From: Hirundichthys speculiger
Lineage: Eukaryota; Chordata; Actinopteri; Beloniformes; Exocoetidae
Reading direction: 5' to 3'
DNA length: 64,000 nt
NCBI GenBank assembly: GCA_018398805.1
Contig: JAGFBZ010002546.1
Span: 121,001-185,000, forward strand
Notes under the pieces: model-generated
The model's database searches: none
What the model saw: only the letters and a program-made list of their open reading frames with translations
What the model was told of the DNA's origin: nothing
Position numbers and translations under genes: made by a program
Part shown: one piece after another, positions 55,594 to 64,000 of the stretch
Layout of the letters: the number at the start of each line of letters is the position of its first letter
Numbering within the stretch: the stretch's first letter is position 1

Positions 55594-57345
55594 TCCTGTC
55601 TCTTTAACTGTCCTGTCTCTCTAACTGTCCTGTCTCTTTAACTGTCTTGTCTCTTTAACTGTCCTGTCTCTCTAACTGTCCTGTCTCTTTAACTGTCCTG
55701 TCTCTCTAACTGTCCTGTCTCTTTAACTGTCCTGTCTCTCTAACTGTCCTGTCTCTTTAACTGCCCTGTCTCTTTAACTGTCCTGTCTCTCTAACTGTCC
55801 TGTCTCTTTAACTGTCCTGTCCTCTCTAAACTGTCCTGTCTCTCTAACTGTCCTGTCTCTTTAACTGTCCTGTCTGTCCTGTCTCTTTAACTGTCCTGTC
55901 TCTCTAACTGTCCTGTCTCTTTAACTGTCCTAACTGTCCTGTCTGTCCTGTAACTGTCCTGTCTCTGTAACTGTCCTGTCTCTTTAACTGTCCTAACTGT
56001 CTCTGTAACTGTCCTGTCTCTGTAACTGTCCTGTCTCTATAACTGTCCTGTCTCTTTAATTCTCCTGTCTCTTTAACTCTCCTGTCTCTTTAACTCTCCT
56101 GTCTCTTTAACTGTCCTGTCTCTTTAACTGTCCTGTCTCTGTAACTGTCCTGTCACTTTAACTGTCCTTTAACTGTCCTGTCTCTCTAACTCTCCTGTCT
56201 CTTTAACTCTCCTGTCTCTTTAACTGTCCTGTCTCTTTAACTGTCCTGTCTCTCTAACTGTCCTGTCTCTTTAACTCTCCTGTCTCTTTAACTGTCCTGT
56301 CTCTGTAACTGTCCTGTCTCTTTAACTGTCCTGTCTCTCTAACTGTCCTGTCTCTTTAACTGTCCTGTCTCTCTAACTGTCCTGTCTCTTTAACTGTCCT
56401 GTCTCTTTAACTGTCCTGTCTCTGTAACTGTCCTGTCCTCTCCGTCTCTGTAAACTGTCCTGTCTCTGTAACTGTCCTGTCTCTTTAACTGTCTTAAAAC
56501 TGTCCTGTCTCTTAACTGTCTGTCTCTCTCTAACTGTCCTGTCTCTTTAACTGTCCTGTCTCTTTAACTGTCCTGTCTCTGTAACTGTCCTGTCTCGGTA
56601 ACTGTCCTGTCTCTTAACTGTCCTGTCTCTCTAACTGTCCTGTCTCTTTAACTGTCCTCTTTAACTGTCCTGTCTCTCTAACTGTCTTGTCTCTTTAACT
56701 GTCCTGTCTCTCTTAACTGTCCTGTCTCTCTGTAACTGTCCTGTCTCTTTAACTGTCCTGTCTCTGTAACTGTCTTCTCTTTAAACTGTCCTGTCTCTCT
56801 AACTGTCCTGTCTCTGTCCTGTCTCTTAACTGTCCTGTCTCTTAACTGTCCCTGTCTCTCTAACTGTCCTGTCCTTACTGTCCTGTCTCTTTAACTGTCC
56901 GTCTCTTTTCTGTCTCTTAACTGTCCTGTCAACTGTCCTGTCTCTTTAAACTGTCCTGTCTCTTTAACTGTCCCGTCTCTCTAACTGTCTGTCTCTGTAA
57001 CTGTCCTGTCTCTCTCTAACTGTCCTGTCTCTTTGTCTCTTTAAACTGTCCTGTCTCTCTAACTGTCCTGTCTCTTTAACTGTCCTGTCTCTCTAACTGT
57101 CCTGTCTCTCTAACTGTCCTGTCTCTGTAACTGTCCTGTCTCTGTAACTGTCCTGTCTCTTTAACTGTCCTGTCTCTCTAACTGTCCTGTCTCTGTAACT
57201 GTCCTGTCTCTTTAACTGTCCTGTCTCTTTAACTGTCCTGTCTCTTTAACTGTCCTGTCTCTTTAACTGTCCTGTCTCTAACTGTCCTGTCTCTTTAACT
57301 GTCCTGTCTCTCTAACTGTCCTGTCTCTTTAACTGTCCTGTCTTT
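55594..57345. repeat. 17-bp minisatellite, about 100 units
   Basis: CTGTCCTGTCTCTTTAA with CTCTAA and CTGTAA variants; many one- or two-base slips between 56430 and 57050. No open frame of note. Preceded by a C-run at 55437-55448. Confidence 0.95.
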
Positions 57346-57611
57346 AAATGTTTCATTGCTGGTGTCTTTTAGTCCTCTCTGACAAAATCAGGATTTAAGA
57401 TATTAATAAAGATGTTAGAATTTACTGCCAGAGAGGACTGAAGGACACATTGACCCTTCACACTCCCACAAAAAAAAGTCTGCTATAAGATTAAATTAAA
57501 CTACATATTAGATGGTTTTGCTAGACAATGGCACTAACCTGAATGTAAATGCAGACACAAAGAAAAAAAATGTAACCATACCAGCCCACGACCTCCACAT
57601 CCAGCATCTTC

Positions 57612-59741
57612 ACCTCCAAGAGCATCTGAGAGCATCTGAGAGCATCTAAGAGCATCTGAGAGCATCTGAGAGCATCTGAGAGCATCTGAGAGCATCTGAG
57701 AGCATCTGAGACCATCTAAGAGCATCTGAGACCATCTGAGAGCATCTGAGACCATCTGAGACCATCTGAGAGCATCTGAGACCATCTGAGAGCATCTGAG
57801 AGCATCTGAGAGCATCTGAGACCATCTAAGAGCATCTGAAAGCATCTGAGAGCATCTGAAAGCATCTGAGACCATCTGAGACCATCCGAGACCATCCGAG
57901 AGCATCCGAGAGCATCCGAGACCATCCGAGACCATCCGAGAGCATCCGAGAGCATCTGAGAGCATCTGAGACCATCCGAGACCATCCGAGAGCATCTGAG
58001 ACCACCTGAGAGCGTCTGAGACCGTCTGAGAGCATTTGAGAGCATCTGAGACCATCTGAGAGCATCTGAGACCATCTGAGAGCGTCTGAGACCGTCTGAG
58101 AGCATCTGAGACCATCTGAGAGCATCCGAGAGCATCCGAGAGCATCTGAGACCATCTGAGACCACCTGAGAGCGTCTGAGACCGTCTGAGAGCATCTGAG
58201 AGCATCTGAGAGCATCTGAGACCATCCGAGACCATCCGAGACCATCCGAGACCATCCGAGAGCATCTGAGACCACCTGAGAGCGTCTGAGACCGTCTGAG
58301 AGCATCTGAGAGCATCTGAGACCATCTGAGAGCATCCGAGAGCATCCGAGAGCATCTGAGACCATCTGAGACCACCTGAGAGCATCTGAGAGCATCTGAG
58401 ACCATCTGAGAGCATCTGAGACCATCTGAGAGCATCTGAGAGCATCTGAGAGCACCTGAGACCATCTGAGAGCATCTGAGAGCATCTGAGAGCATCTGAG
58501 ACCATCTGAGAGCATCTGAGACCATCTGAGACCGTCTGAGAGCATCTGAGAGCATCTGAGACCGTCTGAGAGCATCTGAGAGCATCTGAGACCATCTGAG
58601 AGCATCTGAGACCATCCGAGAGCATCTGAGACCACCTGAGAGCGTCTGAGACCGTCTGAGAGCATCTGAGAGCATCTGAGACCATCTGAGACCACCTGAG
58701 AGCATCTGAGAGCATCTGAGACCATCTGAGAGCATCTGAGACCATCTGAGAGCATCTGAGACCATCTGAGAGCGTCTGAGAGCATCTGAGAGCATCTGAG
58801 ACCATCTGAGACCAGACCATCTGAGAGCATCTGAGAGACATCTGAGACCATGAGACATCTGAGAGCATCTGAGAGCATCTGAGACCATCTGAGACCATCT
58901 GAGAGCCATCTGAGAGCATCTGAGACCATCTGAGAGCATCTGAGAGCATCTGAGAGCATCTGAGACCATCTGAGAGCATCTGAGAGACCATCTGAGAGCA
59001 TCTGAGAGCATCTGAGACCATCTGAGAGCCATCTGAGAGCATCTGAGAGCATCTGAGACCATCTGAGAGCCATCTGAGACATCTGAGAGCATCTGAGACC
59101 ATCTGAGACATCTGAGAGCATCTGAGACATCTGAGAGCATCTGAGAGCATCTGAGAGCATCTGAGACATCTGAGAGCATCTGAGACCATCTGAGAGCATC
59201 TGAGACCATCTGAGACCATCTGAGACCATCTGAGACCATCTGAGAGCATCTGAGACCATCTGAGAGCATCTGAGACCTCTGAGAGCATCTGAGACCATCT
59301 GAGAGCATCTGAGCCATCTGAGAGCATCTGAGACCATCTGAGAGCATCTGAGACCATCTGAGACATCTCTGAGATCTGAGACCATCTGAGAGCATCTGAG
59401 ACCATCTGAGACCGTCTGAGAGCATCTGAGAGCATCTGAGACCATCTGAGACATCTGAGACCATCTGAGACCATCTGAGACATCTGAGACCATCTGAGAC
59501 CATCTGAGAGCATCTGAGACCATCTGAGACCATCTGAGACCATCTGAGACCATCTGAGAGCATCTGAGATCTGAGAGCATCTGAGACCATCTGAGACCAT
59601 CTGAGACCATCTGAGACCATCTGAGAGCATCTGAGACCATCTGAGAGCATCTGAGAGCATCTGAGACCATCTGAGAGCATCTGAGACCATCTGAGACCAT
59701 CTGAGACCATCTGAGACCATCTGAGACCGTCTGAGAGCAGC
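57612..59741. repeat. 10-bp minisatellite, over 200 units
   Basis: AGCATCTGAG with variants ACCATCTGAG, AGCATCCGAG and AGCGTCTGAG. Because 10 is not a multiple of 3 and no unit contains a minus-strand stop, all three minus frames stay open for about 2 kb. Variant units are arranged in blocks of 30-100 bp. None of the 650-736-codon frames is a credible protein. Confidence 0.95.
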
Positions 59742-60426
59742 CACCCGGACAGCTGCTGCAACAATCGGTTTGTGTAACCAAAGAATTTCTGACTGAAACT
59801 GTTTGAGGGAAGCTCGTCTGGATGCTCGTTGTCCTCGTCGGGGTCTCGACCTGACTTCAGTTTGTCGTCATAACCAACTTGAGTGGGCGAATGCTCATAT
59901 TCAATAGTGTCTGATTCTCTTCATGGATGAATCCTGGTTTTTACTGTGATGGCAGATGAGGGGTCAGGGTTAGGCTTAGTCTAACCTGTTTTTATTTATA
60001 CAAAAACAACACAGGATTTGAAAAGTGGCCGCTAACTTGTCCAACCAACTCTAGACTGGATTTTTGGTTTTTTTTGTCAAGTTAAAGCCTCTTCAGTTCC
60101 TCCTTTTGTAACTGATGTGACATTTGTCATTCTTTCTTCAGGTCTAGGAACAACACCTGTTGTCTCCCTCAATCAAACTGGGAACAAACACCACTTTTCA
60201 GGTCCCAGGATAATTTCCCACCTGAGCCACACAGGTGTGTCTGTTCTGCCTCTTTCAGCACAGCAGGATCAAACAGAGCATGAATCTTGTTCCTTATCTC
60301 CATTGAAGCATACCTTCCAGAAACTCTGCAGTGTGTTCATCTCAAGACCTTAAATATTTTGTTTTTCTGACAGACAGAAAGCTCCTACTGACCTGAGGTG
60401 ACCTCTTTGCCTGATAAACTGATAAT
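59742..60426. other. No recognised gene
   Basis: Short frame at 60117-60353 without similarity that I recognise. Includes AGGGTTAGGCTTAG at 59966. Confidence 0.3.
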
Positions 60427-61400
60427 TCAGTTCAATTCAACTTCATTTGTATAGCGTCAACAGTTCAGGTCGGTGCCCTCAGCTATTCTATCATATTCCA
60501 CCATAGGGAGATGAGAGAGAATGACCTCCTTAAAATTATTCACAGCATCTTTAGAAAGACATCTGCTGTAATGACACGTTTCATTTTCTGTTTTAATGCC
60601 ACAAATGCTGAACTCGAATGTAATTAAAAAGTGGTCCGAGAGAAGAGAATTCAGCGGCGACACTAACAAGTGATGAGTATCTATACCATAGGTGAGAACC
60701 AGATCCAGGATATGATTAAAGCAGTGAGTCGGTTCTTTCACTTTTTGTGAGACGCCAAATGAATCTAAGAGAGATGTAAAGGCTAATTTAAAGCTGTCAC
60801 TGTCAACATCCATGTGGATGTTAAAGTCACCCACTATGATGACTTTGTCTGAGCTGAGCACTAAACCAGCTAAAAAATCAGAGAACTCAGACAGAAACTC
60901 CAGATGATCACCAGCAGGTGGCCGGTACACCACTACCAACAAGACTGACTTTTCTGATCTCCAATTTGGAAAAGTTAGACTAAGTGTGAGGCTTTCGAAT
61001 GTATTATAATTACATTTGGGTTTTGTTTTTACTTGCAGGCTGGAGTTGTAGACAGCTGCTACTCCTCCACCGCGACCCGTACTCCGGGGAATATGATAAT
61101 TATTATAACCTGGTGGCGTAGCCTCATTTAAGCTCACATACTCTCCCTCTTGTAGCCATGTTTCTGATAAGCAGAAGACATCGCAACGAGTCTCAGTAAT
61201 AAGATCATTGATTAACAGAGACTTAGAGCCAAGAGACCTCACATTCAGTAGTCCACATCTAATTACAAGTTCCAAGTGTCTGACAGTTTTTATTTTTATC
61301 AGATTATTTTGGTTAACGCCACTATCACGTCCCGCTAAGTAGACTTTTGGAGGACGGGGAATTGACACCAATTCTATGTTTTGGATCGGCGCCATGTTAG
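60427..61400 (-). mobile_element. LINE (L2-like) with endonuclease only, fused to its 3' tail
   Basis: The minus-strand 312-codon frame (61395-60457) is an intact AP-endonuclease domain: LLNVRSLGSKS, the catalytic SETWL, STGRGGGVAAVY, VYRPPAGDH, VGDFNIHMD and the terminal LSDHF. It ends DLNC-stop and the stop codon is at once followed by GACGCTATACAAATGAAGTT and a GAATT-rich tail, the normal 3' end of such elements. The reverse transcriptase, normally between, is missing. The open frame has no stops or shifts over the full endonuclease. The element cannot reverse-transcribe itself but could in principle be copied in trans through the retained tail. Confidence 0.85.
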
Positions 61401-61589
61401 CATTAGCAGCTACCTGGTTGATTGCTCTATTTTTAGTGTTCGGGGGCGGTCCTCGAGAGGCGTGTCAGACTGCAGCGCTGCATCATGGCCTCCACCTGGA
61501 TTGTCACGTGGCAAAATGAGTAAAAAACAATCGCCTTCAGAAAGATTGATATGTTGTTGGTGCCACGTTACCAGGATGCTACTAATAAA

Positions 61590-63240
61590 GTCGCATATGA
61601 ATACACAAGAGATTTACTGTAACACACGCAGGCTATTTTACTTAATTCATTATTCATCTTTACAAAAGGAAGACACTATTATAGCTACTTTAGATGCAGA
61701 AAAAGCCTTTGATCGAGTCAATTGATAAATTCCTCTTCTCTACGTTGAAAAAAATTGGCTTTGGAGAATCATTTATTAATTGGATCAAGGTCCTGTACAA
61801 CTCACCGACAGCCACTGTTACCACCAGCGGAGTTACATCACAGAGCTTTACGTCGTATGGAGGAACCAGGATGTCCACTCTCTCCTTCTTTATTGATTAT
61901 ATTCATTGAACTCTTAGCAGCCGCCATTCTTCAGAACCTTCACATCTCAGGAATCCGTACAGTTCAAACGCACCATAATATCAGCCTGTATGCTGATGAT
62001 ATTTTACTTTTCTTACAAAACCCTCAGTCATCTCTACAAGAAGTAGTAAATCTCATTCATTTATATTCCCAAATCGCTGACAGCTCAATAAACTGGAGTA
62101 AGTCATCTATACTATTAAATACAACTGAATGGACTGAATCAGCCAAGACATCAGCAGTTCCTCTAAGCACAGGTCACATCACTTATTTAGGTATCAAAGT
62201 TTCTTCCAGGCTGTCAGAGCTGAATTTCACCCCATTATTAAAAACAGTAAATGACGATCTTCAACGCTGGATTAAATTTATCCTCTATCCATTATGAGCA
62301 GAATGGCATTAATTAAAATGACAATTCTCCCTAAAATAAATTATTTATTCTCAATGATTCCAACCCAACCTACTTGTACTTGGTTTAAATCTTTAGATTC
62401 AATTATTACTAAATTCTACTGGAAAAATAAAACACCGAGGATTAAAGCGGCTACTTTACAAAAGCCTAAATCTCAGGGAGGCTTAGAGGCACCACATTTC
62501 TACCATTAAACTCTCGCAAACCAGTTCCAGTATATCTACATCTGATCCAACAGTGGTATCATTTTCTTACCTGATCCAGTCTGGTATCATTTTCTTACCT
62601 GATCCAACAGTAATTTAAAATGTCAAATTGAAATCAGCTGTTCAAGCTAAAATTTTCAGCTGATCAATCTTTTTCTTGCCCCTGCAGCTACAGATTTAAT
62701 CAATAACTCGACCACAAAAAACATCCTGTCAAAAATATACAAAATAATAGTATATTCAGACAAGACTATGTCCCTCCCATTAATAAAAAAAATAATAAAA
62801 ACCAGATTAATAAAAAACTCCAGACACTGAATTCTGGACTCAGATCTGCAAAAATATATTTTTTATTTTTTACAAACCATCCAATACAAAACTCTACATA
62901 GAACTCATTATACAAGATAAAACATGTTTAAAATGGGATTTACGTCAGAGACTTGTCCGTGCTGCACACAAAACACACCTGACACACATATTCATGCCAC
63001 CTGGAACTGGACTCTGTTAAATATTTCTGGATGGAAGTTACCAAAACATTATCTCATCTTCTGGACAGTCTCGTCCCATAATCCCCCTCACGTTGTCTTC
63101 TAGAAGATTCATCAGAACTCAGTCTGGATCCAACTAAGAATAAACTCGTCCTTATAGCTCCAACTGTCACCAAGAAAACCATCTTCAGGGAACAACATTC
63201 ACTTTTCTGTTTGGAGAAACTTGTTATCGGACCACATCTC
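61590..63240 (+). mobile_element. L1-type LINE, ORF2 fragment
   Basis: Plus-strand pieces in order: LDAEKAFDRVN (61690-61722, motif A), a stop and shift, FLFSTLKKIGFGESFINWIK, then in another frame GCPLSPSL, the catalytic YADDILLFLQNP (61995-62030), INWSKSSIL and ITYLGIKV (to 62230). Then come MSRMALIKMTILPKINYLFSM and GGLEAPHFYH (62294-62509), a decayed CPCC...HATW zinc-knuckle region (about 62955-63005) and KNKLVLIAPTVTKKTI (about 63140-63185). Frame breaks at 61723, about 61870 and 62295 show a dead copy. The 5' part (ORF1, endonuclease) is absent. Confidence 0.9.
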
Positions 63241-64000
63241 TTTAGCTAACTTAACCCGTCAGTGAACCACAATCTATCTGGTCAGCTTTTATCATCTTTT
63301 TAACATCATTCTGAGTAATAATACCTACAATTACACATGGTAAAGTTATTCTGATTTCCCTTTTCATCTTACTTGTCTGTGTGCCATTTATCCATATTAA
63401 CATTAATATTCACATTGGTACACATACGAATACATGTCTGTGTTGTAAATAATCTTAATATTCTTCGTACTATTGCTAACCCTGTATTAACTAATTCTCC
63501 TTTTTTCTAACTGTGCAGTATATTTACTCTCCAAGCTAGCGACCACGAGGAAACCCCAGCCACAGGTGGATCCAGGGATCCCAGAATCCACTGCTGCTAC
63601 TTCTACGCCTACTCACTTCCTCTAACTTAGCGGTGACCCACACGAGCTCTGTGGCTCCGCCCCCCCTCTCATAGCTGGGGTCTGTCGGGGCGGGGCCCCC
63701 CCTCCGTGTTCTGGGGACAACGGATCGCTGGGGGGCCTATTTTCTGAGGGTGGTGCTGGTGGGCGCTCCCGTGCATGCTGACTGGCCTGGCGGCTGTGGG
63801 CGTGTGGTGCGCCTGGGTCCTCTGCTGTTCCCCTTCCGGCCCGCCGGCTTGCTGGGGGCTGGGGGTGGTGCCCCGGCCCTTGGGGGGGGCGGGGCTTGGG
63901 GCTTGCCTGGCCTGTGTGGTGCGCCTGGGTCCTCTGCTGTTCCCCTTCTGGCCCGCCGCCTCGCTGGGGGCTGGGGGTGGTGCCCCGGCCCTTGGAGGGG
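63241..64000 (+). mobile_element. Probable L1 3' UTR, GC-rich, with a 112-bp tandem repeat
   Basis: AT-rich to about 63540 and then sharply GC-rich. TGTGGTGCGCCTGGGTCCTC at 63803 recurs at 63915 (112-bp period) and the second unit is cut by the end of the window. No poly(A) tail is seen, so the LINE end lies beyond the window. Confidence 0.5.

Noticed and set aside
57534..59781. Three minus-strand frames of 650-736 codons
   Set aside because: All three phases of one 10-bp repeat are open, which excludes specific coding selection.

Overview
The window looks like a repeat-rich stretch of a ray-finned (teleost) fish nuclear genome. Evidence: one vertebrate-type single-exon coding gene of the CCDC71 family, a near-complete Tc1 element with long inverted repeats, several hAT elements with 8-bp target duplications, a piggyBac element, tRNA-derived SINEs, and pieces of several LINE groups (jockey/CR1/Rex1-like, L2-like, L1, and one possibly endonuclease-C-terminal type). 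There are no operons, rRNA genes or CRISPR arrays. About 19 kb (roughly 29%) is tandem minisatellite, in more than a dozen unrelated arrays. This density, with many scattered TTAGGG doublets, suggests but does not prove a subtelomeric or otherwise recombination-prone position.

Layout. 1-4.4 kb: minisatellites and a Tc1 scrap. 4.6-9.1 kb: one minus-strand LINE whose own codons have expanded into a 48-bp array (2.5 kb) and an 18-bp array. 9.76-10.69 kb: a fold-back element. 11.4-13.6 kb: pyrimidine-rich array. 14.05-15.66 kb: Tc1 element. 15.9-19.9 kb: 30-bp array and a GC-rich array with a 460-bp higher-order repeat. 20.2-22.9 kb: ccdc71 on the minus strand with its 3' UTR; an 18-bp array lies just upstream of its splice acceptor. 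24-28.8 kb: decayed DNA-transposon ends. 28.85-30.51 kb: piggyBac. 30.6-31.06 kb: SINE whose box-A region has become a 21-bp array. 31.2-34.95 kb: Tc1 relic next to a LINE broken by three insertions. 35.9-36.7 kb: CCAAT-containing array. 37.4-42.6 kb: hAT elements and a non-autonomous element. 44.9-45.5 kb: CpG-rich possible promoter. 46 kb: L2 reverse-transcriptase fragment split by a hAT MITE. 48.2-50.3 kb: telomere-like GGGTTAGT arrays enclosing a palindrome array. 50.8-52.3 kb: LINE tail, Tc1 relic, Helitron-like repeat. 52.6 kb: THAP-domain fragment. 53.3-55.1 kb: four DNA transposons nested inside each other. 55.6-59.7 kb: 17-bp and 10-bp arrays. 60.4-64 kb: endonuclease-only LINE and an L1 fragment.

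Only ccdc71 is a convincing host gene. Nearly all long open frames in the window are stop-free tandem repeats and should not be read as proteins. The history recoverable here is one of transposon insertion followed by tandem expansion of short segments, often segments of the transposons themselves. Family names come from recognised motifs, not from database searches.
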